DNA from: Anaerolineales bacterium | GTDB taxonomy: Bacteria > Chloroflexota > Anaerolineae > 4572-78 > J111 | Assembly: GCA_015075405.1 (NCBI GenBank) | Contig: JABTUK010000001.1 | Coordinates: forward strand, 2,046,001-2,110,000 | DNA length: 64,000 nucleotides | Direction: 5' to 3' | Shown here: positions 55,967-64,000 of the stretch, piece by piece | Layout: each line of letters begins with the position of its first letter | Numbering within the stretch: the first letter of the stretch is position 1 | Program-made: the position numbers and the translations under genes | Notes under the pieces: model-generated | Told to the model about the DNA's origin: nothing | Seen by the model: the letters and a program-made list of their open reading frames with translations, nothing else | Databases searched by the model: none

Positions 55967-56560
55967 TCAAGCCAAATTATAATAAAGCTCCAGCGTTTGC
56001 CTGAACACTTCGATTCCGGTGGCATTTCGGAACGAAATCGGGTCGAGTAACGCCCAGCCGGCTACAGCCAGCAAGCCGCAAATACAGAGCAATAATAAAC
56101 AGCCACAGCCATAGAGGAGATACTGGGTGGATTTATTGTTGGCTCGAGCTGCCGGCGCGCCAGGTGGAGGGGCGTAAGCCGGAGCTTGTTGGGGCGGAGC
56201 CTGATAAAAGGCCGGCCCTATCTCCGCCCCGGAGAGCTGAAAGACCAGCGCTGTTTGTCCAATGCCGATGCTATCGCCGGGATTAAGGGCCTGCGGCATG
56301 GTAATCTGCATCCCGTTAACAAAGGTGCCGTTAGTGCTGCCCATGTCTTCGATAACGTAACGGCCTCCTTGCCAGCTCACACGGGCATGGCGGCGTGAGG
56401 ATTCGGGGTCTTGGAGGACAATATCCAGCCCTTCTTCCCGCCCCAGGATTACCTGGCTGCCAGAGATGACAAAGCTCATCCCTGCCTGAGTGCCCTGCCG
56501 AACCACCAGGGTGGCACTGGGCCGGCCCTGCCCCATCATCGTTGGTTCGTTGTCGTACAT
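55967..56560 (-). CDS. FHA-domain membrane protein (small)
   Basis: 197 residues. FHA phosphothreonine-binding domain at about 15-105 (VILGREEGLDIVLQDPESSRRHARVSW, MGSTNGTFVNG, IGIGQTALVF). A Pro/Ala-rich linker follows, then a C-terminal membrane helix (about 148-172, YLLYGCGCLLLLCICGLLAVAGWALL) rich in Cys. The FHA part faces the cytoplasm. AGGAGG is 11 bases before the ATG. It is placed next to the larger FHA protein, so both may report on Ser/Thr kinase signalling; no kinase gene is in view. Confidence 0.9.
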   Translation of the reverse strand: MYDNEPTMMGQGRPSATLVVRQGTQAGMSFVISGSQVILGREEGLDIVLQDPESSRRHARVSWQGGRYVIEDMGSTNGTFVNGMQITMPQALNPGDSIGIGQTALVFQLSGAEIGPAFYQAPPQQAPAYAPPPGAPAARANNKSTQYLLYGCGCLLLLCICGLLAVAGWALLDPISFRNATGIEVFRQTLELYYNLA

Positions 56561-56709
56561 TGTCGTGCGGTCCTCCTGGTCGAAATAGTGAAAAATAGCA
56601 GCGGGCTTGTCCCTATCTCAGGCGACTACAAGGGTCGCGCTACCGTTACTTTAGACTTTGACTATATTAGCAAAGAAACCGGAAGATTGTCAATTTTTCC
56701 GGCAGTGAG

Positions 56710-58614
56710 TTATCGCCATGTCACCCATTCAACATCCAAATCATCATCGCTGCCATTGGGAAACCAGAGCTTGCCCAGCCGGCCCTGGTTGGTTCGATAG
56801 CAAATCGAGCCTCCTTCTAAAATTCTATTGCCCGAATCAGCAGGGTCGTCACTGCCATCCATAAAATCGTAAGCCCCGAAAGAAGCGTTTTCACATTCGC
56901 TTTTTGAAAGGTTTCTTAAATCACTCAAATCTCGCATGGGGGCTAGTTGAGCGCCATTTCTGGCTCTAAAGTATCGTTCGTCATCGTCAACATCCCACCT
57001 AAAGTCATTGCCGCCATCATCAACGTCAATCGCGTCACCATCTGATAACTCAGCCGAGCCGGCCGAGAAAATGGGGTTGTTAACCTCCACCCGGATTTCT
57101 TCTCTGTATTCAGAGCCATCCAACCGGATGACTCGAAAATCGTAAGTTTTTGACTCCTTGGGGCAATCTCTGATATTGGCCGAACCGCCTACCCCTTGGT
57201 CTTCAAAGTAAACTTCGCGCACGCCACTGGTATTCCAGGTGACATTAACACAATCCCCCCCCTCAATATTGGTGGGCGAAACATTGAAGTCAATAAAGGT
57301 TGGTTGGCCGGTGGGGGTGGGCGTGGGTGTATCGGTAGGTGTGGGCGTGGGTGGGAGAGCAGTGGCCGTGGGTGTATCGGTTGGCGGCACTACTGTCGCG
57401 GTCGGCGTAGGGGTGCCGGTGGGGGTGGGCGGAGCCTGGGCAACTGCCACGTTATCTGCGTTGGCGGTAGTAGAAAAGGCCGGGTCGGCGGCTACCCAGC
57501 CGATGCCATCGGCCGCCGGGCTAAAGCGGATTTGCCACCATTGGCGGGTTTCATCGCGGCCAATAATTTCAACGGTCACTCCGGCGGGCAGGAGACCCAA
57601 CAGGTCATACTGAATCCCCGGCCCGGAGCGCACATTGAGATCGGTTTTGGTGGTCAGAGAAGGATTGGCCGGTACAGTGGGGGTCGGCGTCTCAGTCGGC
57701 GCTGTTGGGGTGGGGGTCTCATCTCCGGCGTTGTCAGCGCCGGCATTTACCGTCACGGTCGTGGGGGCGCTGACCTGCCCTTCCGAGTTAAAAGCTTTGA
57801 CTTCAAGGGTATAGGTTCCCGGAGCGGGCGGCGTCCATTGGAAGGAAGCAGTCAGGGTGGCCTGGCCTTGTTCTACCGGGCTGATGGCGTCGGCGGTTTT
57901 GATGTTGCTCACCCACAGTTCCATCCGCTTGACTCCGGTGGGGTCTGAGGCCGTCGCCTGGACTGTGACCGGCACGTTGACTTGCACCTGACTGTTGGCT
58001 ATAGGCGCGGTAATAACAACGGTGGGAATCCCGCCCACGGTTGAGCCGCGATCCTGGGTTAAAAAGTAAGCCGTAACCCCGGCAATAATGACGACTACCA
58101 AAATTAAGGCAATGATTCCGCCGACCACCAACATATTGAAGCCGGACGATTCGGCAGGCGGCGCTGAGATAGGTCGGGGGGAGGGCGGGCTGCTCACGCG
58201 CGGCGGGACTGGCGGCGGCGAAGCAACCGGCGGCGGGTAGGTTCGCTTATCCATCGAAATTTGCGTTATGCCGATGGTAGTAGGGGCGGCAAACCCTTTG
58301 ACCCCAAAAACAGATGAGCCGATGCTGATAATATCGGCCGGTTGCAAGACCTGCTGACCCACCACCGGCTTGCCATTGACCAACGTGCCATTGGTGCTGC
58401 CCAGGTCTTCAATAATTATTTCGTCGCCCTGGCGAAGCAGGCGGGCGTGATTGCGAGACACCTGGGTGTCGTCTAAAACAATATCATTTTCCGTGCCCCG
58501 GCCAAAAGATAGGATATCTCCGGTAATCGGAAACCCTTTGCCCGCCAACGGCCCGGCATGCACAACCAGTTGCAGTTGACCGGGACCGGGACTATAAGCT
58601 GATGGATGACTCAT
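56710..58614 (-). CDS. FHA-TM-Ig-SH3b membrane protein (large)
   Basis: 634 residues. Order: FHA domain (about 20-110; ILSFGRGTENDIVLDDTQVSRNHARL, DLGSTNGTLVNGKPV), Pro-rich region, one membrane helix (about 168-190), an Ig-like domain (ITAPIANSQVQVNVPVTVQATASD). Next are a Pro/Thr linker, an SH3b domain (KTDLNVRSGPGIQYDLLGLLPAGVTVEIIG), a second long Pro/Thr linker (PTPTDTPTPTPTG), another Ig-like domain, and a C-terminal acidic repeat region. So a cytoplasmic phospho-sensor is joined to an extracellular wall-binding part. GGGGGAG stands 8 bases before ATG 58614. Confidence 0.9.
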   Translation of the reverse strand: MSHPSAYSPGPGQLQLVVHAGPLAGKGFPITGDILSFGRGTENDIVLDDTQVSRNHARLLRQGDEIIIEDLGSTNGTLVNGKPVVGQQVLQPADIISIGSSVFGVKGFAAPTTIGITQISMDKRTYPPPVASPPPVPPRVSSPPSPRPISAPPAESSGFNMLVVGGIIALILVVVIIAGVTAYFLTQDRGSTVGGIPTVVITAPIANSQVQVNVPVTVQATASDPTGVKRMELWVSNIKTADAISPVEQGQATLTASFQWTPPAPGTYTLEVKAFNSEGQVSAPTTVTVNAGADNAGDETPTPTAPTETPTPTVPANPSLTTKTDLNVRSGPGIQYDLLGLLPAGVTVEIIGRDETRQWWQIRFSPAADGIGWVAADPAFSTTANADNVAVAQAPPTPTGTPTPTATVVPPTDTPTATALPPTPTPTDTPTPTPTGQPTFIDFNVSPTNIEGGDCVNVTWNTSGVREVYFEDQGVGGSANIRDCPKESKTYDFRVIRLDGSEYREEIRVEVNNPIFSAGSAELSDGDAIDVDDGGNDFRWDVDDDERYFRARNGAQLAPMRDLSDLRNLSKSECENASFGAYDFMDGSDDPADSGNRILEGGSICYRTNQGRLGKLWFPNGSDDDLDVEWVTWR

Positions 58615-58799
58615 AAAAAGAACTCCCCCGATTGATGTGCGTGACTTATGATAACCCTATTTGATTGTAAACTCAAGTTATTCGTTTGCTTGTTGTATGG
58701 GATTGTATACTCGTCAACCGCCAAAACCTTCATTATTTTCTGTCAAGTTGAGTTTGAAGGCAAAGTATGTTACATTAAACAAGAAGGTAGCTGCTCCGG

Positions 58800-58897
58800 C
58801 ATGTCATTTCGACCGAAGGGAGAAATCCCCCTGCCTTACTTTTACATGGTGCGCCATGGGGACCCTTCACGTCGACCTTCGGCCTCGAAATGACATG
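58800..58897. repeat. Dispersed hairpin repeat, CATGTCATTTCGA type (copy 2)
   Basis: Outer arms CATGTCATTTCGA and TCGAAATGACATG at 58800-58812 and 58885-58897, with a long inner stem GACCGAAGG/CCTTCGGC-type. Same family as the copy at 43092. It lies upstream of the 58946 gene. Confidence 0.88.
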
Positions 58898-58945
58898 CGC
58901 TTGAGTAGTAACCTAAGAATAATCAAACCCTGCGGGAGGCGTACC

Positions 58946-59797
58946 ATGCGTAAATCTCAAATCGGACTGGTAGCAGTTATTTCGACGTTTTTAACCTTGC
59001 TCATTATCAGTGGGTCGCTATTGATTTTTAGCCAAGTTTCAGCCGCGCCGAGCGCAGCTCCTTTGGCTCAAACTAACGCCTCTCTGAGTTATACGAGCGT
59101 CTCGGCTCTGGCTTTTGGGCCGGTAAGCCAGTTTGCGGTTTATTACAAAGATTTTAATCAGCAGCTTTTAACGCTGGGCAATCAACCGCGCAATTTTACC
59201 GGCGATAGCAACCGCTTTATCGCTTCCCTAACCCTGGCCGACCAAACCGTGCTGAGCGGCCTGACCGTATTTGGTCAGGATTTTGACCCTCAGGGCGAAA
59301 TCCGGCTGCGATTCAAACGCTGCGATCACAACCAGCCGCGCTGTGTTATCCTGGCCGAAAACGCCAGCACCGTAGAATATGACGGCGGACTCTTTGAAAA
59401 AGTTTCACTTTTTAATGAGCCGGTGGATAACGCCTTTTACGACTATTTTCTGGAACTCGAACTCACGGCCCTGGGCAACAGCGGGCTGCGCTCGGTGCGC
59501 CTGGAAACAACCAGCGCCGGGACCGGATCGCCGCCCCCAGCCAATCTCCAGAAGTGGTCGCTTTCCGGCGAAACCACCAGCTTCCGCCTGCCCAACCAAA
59601 CCACCACCCAGGCCCGCATCTGCACCGACGACTTCGGACACCTGGATAACCCCACCCATTACCCCATTCTGGTGGTTGACGGCCAGGTGATTAACCTGGC
59701 TTCGAACACCTGCATTTTGGTCTGGGGTTACAGCATTGAACTGCGTCGCAATTATAACACCGGCCCGTCGTCGGGAACCTATCAATTTTTAAGATAG
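58946..59797 (+). CDS. Exported protein of unknown function
   Basis: 283 residues from ATG 58946 (GGGAGG at 58934-58939), chosen over the long open frame from 58661, which runs through a dispersed repeat. Signal peptide about 1-35 (IGLVAVISTFLTLLIISGSLLIFSQVSAAP). The mature part has no recognised domain; it is rich in Asn/Ser and has a likely beta-sandwich pattern, with Cys at positions near RCDHNQPRCVIL and ARICTDDF. Convergent with the lipoprotein gene 59886, ending at a shared terminator. Confidence 0.8.
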   Translation: MRKSQIGLVAVISTFLTLLIISGSLLIFSQVSAAPSAAPLAQTNASLSYTSVSALAFGPVSQFAVYYKDFNQQLLTLGNQPRNFTGDSNRFIASLTLADQTVLSGLTVFGQDFDPQGEIRLRFKRCDHNQPRCVILAENASTVEYDGGLFEKVSLFNEPVDNAFYDYFLELELTALGNSGLRSVRLETTSAGTGSPPPANLQKWSLSGETTSFRLPNQTTTQARICTDDFGHLDNPTHYPILVVDGQVINLASNTCILVWGYSIELRRNYNTGPSSGTYQFLR

Positions 59798-59809
59798 CTG
59801 ATTTCACCC

Positions 59810-59855
59810 AATCAAAAAGAGCAACGTGCGATTCAGCGGCGTTGCTCTTTTGATT
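59810..59855. terminator. Bidirectional terminator between convergent genes
   Basis: AATCAAAAAGAGCAACG and CGTTGCTCTTTTGATT form a stem of about 16 bp with a 13-base loop and A/T runs at both ends. It serves the 58946 gene and the 59886 gene. Confidence 0.88.
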
Positions 59856-59885
59856 CCACAGTTGGCTTGAAACTTATCCGATTTC

Positions 59886-62027
59886 TTACTTAAAGAATAT
59901 CCAAAAAACAACCAACAGCAACACCAACGATACCCCGGCCACAATGGGTACATCCTGACAAGCAAATGGCAAGGTAATGCCCCCAATCTGGTTCAGGGTG
60001 CAGCTTGGGGTCTCTGATACTTTCGGGGTAAACCCGGTCCCGTCAGAGGTTACGGCGCAAATAACAAACGCTTCATTGCTTTTGGAGGGTGTGGCCGCTT
60101 CGCCATTTTTGCGGGCTTCCAGGTAATAATTAACCCCGTATTCCACATTGGGGTTAAGCGTGGTGTCAGCCGGACAAAAGATAGAAGTTAAATGCTCGGC
60201 GGTGCTGATTGGTTCCTGGGCCTGGGCGGCTGCGCCGGCCTGCGCCCCTAAGATTTCTCTGGGCAATTGGTCACAGCGGGCGGATGAACGACAAACTACC
60301 GCAGCTCCATCCGCATCAGTGCCTACCAATCCCGGTGAGGCCCGCCGAACCAACGTCCATTCACCCTCACTCTGTCCACAGGTCCAGTTCCAGCCGGGGA
60401 TTAAACAATTCGACACCCCCCGCCGGCGCTGGTAAAGGTCGGCATTAAAGAAGATTTCGTTGACTTCTTTATCATAATGCTGCCATTGGGCCTGGACTGT
60501 GCCCGGCGTTACGGCTGCCGAAAAAGAGGCATTTTGGTCAGCCGGGGTAACCGGAGCGCCAGCGGCCAGCAAGATATCCAACTCAAACTCGCTGCCGGCG
60601 CGGGGCACCACGTCAACATAAACCGTTGCCGGAATGGTACAGTTATTATTATCCGCATACAACGTCAGGGTGTGGCGGCCCAGCCGGTTGGGTAAGAAAC
60701 GGATGCGGTCACTGGGACTATCAGGATTCTGGGAAGTGGAGCGACCGGTCGGGTCTTCAAACACAATATCAATATTGGTCGCATTAATTACCTGATAATC
60801 CAGGATGACCGGGTCTCCCACTTCTCCCCTGACATTGGTGGGATTGGTGGGCCGGTAAACATCGCCGATACCCAGAATTTCGAACCGATTAATGACCGGC
60901 GAACCATAGACGCCGGGGCCGCAATCTCGGACAACCTCCATAGTCACCCCCATAATGGGGCCAAAAAAGACGCCGTGCGGATTGCGCATGCGCCAGAAGC
61001 TCTGGTGAATCCCCGGCGTAACCGGCGCCACGAGGCCGACTTCGAGAACAGCCACCTGGTTGGGTTTACCCTCCGGCACAATCAGGCGGCCCCGGTCCAC
61101 AATGGTGTTGGGCCGAACCGGTTCGTTGGGAAAGGTGTACTCAAAAGCCACCCCGCCCGAACCCATAGATCGGCCGCCATAAAAGGCCAATTCATACCCC
61201 GTTCCCCAGGTACAGGTGCCTACATTTTGTAAGCGCCAGGCCCGGAAAACGGTAGCGCCGCCAGCTACTTTGGGGGCTAAATCGTCAGCTTCAGTAATCA
61301 CTTCCCGCCGGCTGGTATCCGAAGCATACGGCCCCAGGTATTCCGCCGCATCACACACCGGCGGGCTGACATTTAATAAAGGCGACTGTACCGGGCCGGG
61401 CGGTACGCCGGGGGCCGGCGGGGGCGGTGGATAGCGCGGAACAGGGGTGGCGGTTGGGTTGGGGGTTGAAGTAGCTACTACCACAATTGTTGCATCATCA
61501 CCCGCTTGAAATGCGCCAGATCCTTCACCGGGCGTAACCGGCAGCGGAGTGGGCGGAATAGCTGTCGGCTGTAACTGGGCACTTAGTGAGACTGGGGTAG
61601 GAGGAGGAGGAGTTAGCGAAACCACGGTATCCGAGATAACTTCATAATTTCTAACTTGTTCATTTACCACCGAGTTATTTGCATTAAAAGCTTTTATTCT
61701 GATAGTGTGGGTGTTAACCTCGGTGGGCCGCCATTCCTGGAGCAGGCCGCCGTTCTGAGGAATGTCAGATCGTATCAACTGCTCGGCCGGGGCGCTGGGT
61801 TTTTTAACCCACAACTCCACGCGTGATACGTCGCTGCTGTATTGACCGCTTTGAATATAGATCGGCCCGCCCAGCAGAACTTTGGCGCTCTCTGCCGGCG
61901 ATAGGATCGCTGGAGGCGTTGGCACGGCGACTTCTTCATTACCACAGGCAGCCAGGAGCAATGCCAGGAACGCCAGAATAAAAATTCGGGCTAAAACTGT
62001 TATGTGCTGAAAGAAATATTTAACCAC
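59886..62027 (-). CDS. Lipoprotein with NBR1-type Ig-like domains
   Basis: 713 residues from GTG 62027 (AGGAGA before it). Lipobox LLAAC (Cys about 28) marks a lipoprotein. Then come an Ig-like domain (PPAILSPAESAKVLLGGPIYI), Pro/Thr linkers, and an NBR1/FW-like domain (TVFRAWRLQNVGTCTWGTGYELAFYGG, VAPVTPGIHQSFWRMRNPHGVFFG). Another Ig-like part and a last domain follow; the C-terminus ends with a membrane helix (VAGVSLVLLLVVFWIFFK). Likely an outer-surface protein of the envelope. It shares fold elements with the 62079 lipoprotein and the large FHA protein. Confidence 0.85.
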   Translation of the reverse strand: MVKYFFQHITVLARIFILAFLALLLAACGNEEVAVPTPPAILSPAESAKVLLGGPIYIQSGQYSSDVSRVELWVKKPSAPAEQLIRSDIPQNGGLLQEWRPTEVNTHTIRIKAFNANNSVVNEQVRNYEVISDTVVSLTPPPPTPVSLSAQLQPTAIPPTPLPVTPGEGSGAFQAGDDATIVVVATSTPNPTATPVPRYPPPPPAPGVPPGPVQSPLLNVSPPVCDAAEYLGPYASDTSRREVITEADDLAPKVAGGATVFRAWRLQNVGTCTWGTGYELAFYGGRSMGSGGVAFEYTFPNEPVRPNTIVDRGRLIVPEGKPNQVAVLEVGLVAPVTPGIHQSFWRMRNPHGVFFGPIMGVTMEVVRDCGPGVYGSPVINRFEILGIGDVYRPTNPTNVRGEVGDPVILDYQVINATNIDIVFEDPTGRSTSQNPDSPSDRIRFLPNRLGRHTLTLYADNNNCTIPATVYVDVVPRAGSEFELDILLAAGAPVTPADQNASFSAAVTPGTVQAQWQHYDKEVNEIFFNADLYQRRRGVSNCLIPGWNWTCGQSEGEWTLVRRASPGLVGTDADGAAVVCRSSARCDQLPREILGAQAGAAAQAQEPISTAEHLTSIFCPADTTLNPNVEYGVNYYLEARKNGEAATPSKSNEAFVICAVTSDGTGFTPKVSETPSCTLNQIGGITLPFACQDVPIVAGVSLVLLLVVFWIFFK

Positions 62028-62078
62028 TTCATCTCTCCTTAATGACCACACCTTCCTGCCCTTACCCTACAAAGGGGG

Positions 62079-62507
62079 TTAGGATGGGGGTACCTGCACA
62101 TCAAAACCAATCGCATTTGAGGAGTAGGATTTACCCTGTAGATTGTAGCCCACAACTTTTATGATATAATGCCCCACTTGTTTGGGGGTAAATGTTTGGG
62201 AGGCAGTAAAACTTTTCTGCTGAAAAGCAGCGGCGTCAGAGCGAACCAGTACCTCTTGGTTGTCCGGCAGCGTCACATATAGGTCAACGTGAGATACCCC
62301 GGCGCTGGCGTCGGTGCGAGAGCGAACCTCGATGGATTTGTTTAATGGAAGCGGTCCATCAGGGGCACGCACCAGTAACTCGGTTTGAATTTCGGGCAGA
62401 GGTTTGGCTTCGGTTTCCGCCGAGCGGCAGGCTGTTATCAACCCCAGGCCCAGCAACAAGGCTGCTATAAAGCCTAATCGCCATCCGGTAGATTTTTTGA
62501 CCCTCAT
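62079..62507 (-). CDS. Lipoprotein with one Ig-like domain
   Basis: 142 residues. Signal peptide with lipobox LITAC (Cys about 27), then one Ig-like domain (ELLVRAPDGPLPLNKSIEVRSRTDA, QVGHYIIKVVGYNLQGKSYS). The same-strand neighbour 59886-62027 begins 52 bp downstream; both probably belong to one unit. The promoter has a direct repeat (62544-62573). Confidence 0.85.
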   Translation of the reverse strand: MRVKKSTGWRLGFIAALLLGLGLITACRSAETEAKPLPEIQTELLVRAPDGPLPLNKSIEVRSRTDASAGVSHVDLYVTLPDNQEVLVRSDAAAFQQKSFTASQTFTPKQVGHYIIKVVGYNLQGKSYSSNAIGFDVQVPPS

Positions 62508-62543
62508 ATTTGACAGCTCCCTGAGCGATGATGACTTTCTCTA

Positions 62544-62573
62544 ATTATACAATATGTAAACTCAATATGTAAA
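62544..62573 (-). promoter_or_regulatory. Promoter of the lipoprotein unit with direct repeat in the spacer
   Basis: Minus strand TTTACA (62568-62573) and TATAAT (62544-62549) with an 18-bp spacer. The 11-bp sequence TTTACATATTG occurs twice with a 13-bp period over the -35 and spacer, a layout typical of an operator. Confidence 0.6.
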
Positions 62574-62657
62574 GTTAATTATAACATAACGTGGAGAATT
62601 TGGGTAGTTAATCCAGTTCTTTTTGAGAGTTGTTCCAGTTCAACAGACACAAAAGAA

Positions 62658-62747
62658 GTAGTGAACAGTAATCAGTAGTCAGTAGTCAGTAGTCAGTAGT
62701 CAGTAGTCAGATAACTGATTACTGGTCACTGATAACTGATTACTATT
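62658..62747. repeat. Heptamer hairpin array, CAGTTAT/GATTACT family (copy 2)
   Basis: Left arm with five to six CAGTAGT units (62673-62705), then GATAACT, GATTACT, GGTCACT, GATAACT and GATTACT units. Same unit family and ending (GATTACTATTT) as the copy at 29761. It fills the gap before the ECF sigma gene, which otherwise shows no gene from 62508 to 62849. Confidence 0.85.
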
Positions 62748-62849
62748 TCTCCTGAGTCGGCAAAGCGCTGGTTGAGTGTGGGAATTTTGTGGCCTGTTTT
62801 TAGCCATTTTTAATCTAAATATGCTATGATGAGGCGTCACCAATTGTAA

Positions 62850-63503
62850 ATGATGAAGGTTCTCGACGTGGCGGCGTATAATAGCGTACAAGAGAAAAGA
62901 ACTCTTGAGCAAAACCCAACCGAAAACGCGCTCATTCAACGCTGGCAGCGTGGCGAAGCTGCCGCCTTTGACGAGCTGTACACCCGGCATGCCCCGGCTA
63001 TCTACCGCCTGGGTTGGGCCATGTTGCAGCAAACGCAATCGGCAGAGGATGTGGTTCAAGAAACGTTTTTGCGCGCCCACAAAGCGCGGCAGCGTTTTGA
63101 TCCCAGCCGGGCCAGCTTTGGTACATGGCTTTACCAAATTGCGCTAAACTACTGCCGCAGCCATTTGCGCCGTAAACGCTTGTTGACCATTCCCTGGCTG
63201 CGTCAGAATGAAGAGACACCTGACCTACCCGACTTCCGGCCTGGCCCGGAAAGCACAGCTTTGCGCGGCGAATACCGGCACATCCTGTGGGAAGCGGTCC
63301 AAAACCTGAGCGCGCCGTTACGAGAGGTGATTACCTTGCATTATTATTTAGAACTGCCTGCCGTAGAAATTGCGGCTATGCTTGACTGCCCGGAAGGAAC
63401 CATTTATTCCCGGCTGCACAACGCCCGCCGTCGTCTGGCGGAAACACTGGCGGAAAAGGGCCTGACGACCCCAGAGATGCTTGAGGCTCAGAATGCCCAC
63501 TGA
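62850..63503 (+). CDS. ECF-type RNA polymerase sigma factor
   Basis: 217 residues (ATG 62850 or 62853). Region 2 is about 30-100 (FDELYTRHAPAIYRLGWAML, EDVVQETFLRAHKARQRFDP) and region 4 about 150-205 (LSAPLREVITLHYYLELPAVEIAAML, GTIYSRLHNARRRLAETL). The linker is short, as in ECF factors. The stop overlaps the start of the anti-sigma gene by 11 bp. TGCTATGAT at 62822-62830 is a possible extended -10; no Shine-Dalgarno site is seen. Confidence 0.93.
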   Translation: MMKVLDVAAYNSVQEKRTLEQNPTENALIQRWQRGEAAAFDELYTRHAPAIYRLGWAMLQQTQSAEDVVQETFLRAHKARQRFDPSRASFGTWLYQIALNYCRSHLRRKRLLTIPWLRQNEETPDLPDFRPGPESTALRGEYRHILWEAVQNLSAPLREVITLHYYLELPAVEIAAMLDCPEGTIYSRLHNARRRLAETLAEKGLTTPEMLEAQNAH

Positions 63504-64000
63504 CCATGTTACCTCAGCCCTTGAAGCCTATCTGGATTATCAGCTTGCCCCGGAGGAGCGCCGGGCCGTCGAGATGCATCTGGCGGTGTGCCCAACCTGC
63601 CGGGAGGATCTGCGGGCGGCCCGTCACCTGGCTAACGAATTGCGGCCCACTTTAATAGCCGCCCTGGGGCAGCCTGTACCTTCACCCGCACTGCGGCAGC
63701 GTGTCCGGCGCGCCCTTGAGACCAATTCAGAGTCGCAACGTCGGTTCATCAGTTGGGCCGTTACCGGCAAGGTATTTAATGCTGTCGGAACTCTGGCGGT
63801 TATTGCTTTGCTGGCATTTGGTGTTTGGACGGTGATTCAAGGACAACTGCCGGGATCTGAAGTTTTACCGCAATTTATCCCGCTAACCTCCGGCCCCGAA
63901 GAGATAGATGAGACGGTCGAGGCGACCACCCCTACGCCCGCGCCTACCCCTACGTCCACCCTGGCCCCGATCAAGTCTTTCGATGGGGATTCTCTGCCAG
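63493..64000 (+). CDS. Zinc-finger anti-sigma factor, partial
   Basis: Open from ATG 63493 to the window edge (at least 169 residues). It begins MPTDHVTSALEAYLDYQLAP; the zinc motif HLAVCPTC (H-x3-C-x2-C) is that of anti-sigma factors of the zf-HC2 type. One membrane helix (about 95-118, AVGTLAVIALLAFGVW) and a Pro/Thr-rich linker (TPTPAPTPTST) start the extracellular part. The gene overlaps the sigma gene and is read in another frame, a classical sigma/anti-sigma pair. The C-terminal sensory domain is outside the window. Confidence 0.9.
   Translation, partial: MPTDHVTSALEAYLDYQLAPEERRAVEMHLAVCPTCREDLRAARHLANELRPTLIAALGQPVPSPALRQRVRRALETNSESQRRFISWAVTGKVFNAVGTLAVIALLAFGVWTVIQGQLPGSEVLPQFIPLTSGPEEIDETVEATTPTPAPTPTSTLAPIKSFDGDSLP

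Noticed and set aside
57196..57948. Gly/Arg-rich plus-strand frame inside the large FHA gene
   Set aside because: Arises from the Pro/Thr linker read in antisense; low complexity only.
58661..58945. Long N-terminal extension of the exported protein
   Set aside because: It runs through a dispersed hairpin repeat; a good Shine-Dalgarno site and signal peptide begin at 58946.

Overview
The window looks like a chromosome segment of a Chloroflexota bacterium, probably close to Anaerolineae. This rests on the style of the ribosomal and RNA polymerase proteins, an S8 protease ending in a YLPIIRKK tail, Pro/Thr-rich linkers in envelope proteins, zinc-binding forms of S14, S4 and L36, and many dispersed intergenic hairpins. 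This is a judgement from reading; no database search was possible.

Layout. 1-3200: an S-adenosylmethionine cycle cluster (end of a PfkB/adenosine-kinase-like gene, ahcY, metK) closed by a strong terminator. 3300-7520: rpoB with its own consensus promoter and a folded leader; rpoC does not follow. 7540-12471: rpsL-rpsG, fusA and tuf. 12519-30724: one long same-strand run of S10-, spc- and alpha-type ribosomal genes (rpsJ, rplC, rplD, a two-gene foreign-looking insert, rplW, rplB, rpsS, rplV, rpsC, rplP, rpmC, rpsQ, rplN, rplX, rplE, rpsN, rpsH, rplF, rplR, rpsE, rpmD, rplO, secY, map, rpmJ, rpsM, rpsK, rpsD, rpoA, rplQ, truA, rplM, rpsI), closed by a terminator. adk and infA are not present between secY and rpsM.

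30841-40000: a UbiA-type prenyltransferase, TlyA, a soluble GAF histidine kinase, a PfkB kinase, an RNA transcription unit (tRNA-Arg, the RNase P RNA gene rnpB, initiator tRNA, tRNA-Trp, tRNA-Gly), a membrane protein, a polyprenyl glycosylphosphotransferase and a GT4 glycosyltransferase. 40100-43050: a SWIM zinc-finger protein with a small partner, and a zinc-dependent phospholipase C-like protein. 43200-49550: a 1505-residue subtilisin-like protease and murE. 49559-50607: a small HNH-endonuclease cassette. 50629-55830: a two-component system, recF, and a PfkB kinase. 55967-64000: an envelope/signalling island with two FHA membrane proteins, secreted and lipoprotein genes with Ig-like folds, and an ECF sigma/anti-sigma pair.

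The most striking pattern is a set of about 18 short arrays built from 7-bp units, many of them an array, a short loop, and the complementary array. The unit differs from family to family while the architecture stays the same. They sit just after stop codons and just before Shine-Dalgarno sites. Two of them lie in-frame inside protein-coding genes (the S8 protease and murE). The second notable feature is the 1.46-kb AT-rich pair of exported-protein genes wedged between rplD and rplW. Others are the split of rpoB from rpoC, a repeat-built insertion in the RNA polymerase beta subunit, and several folded leader RNAs.
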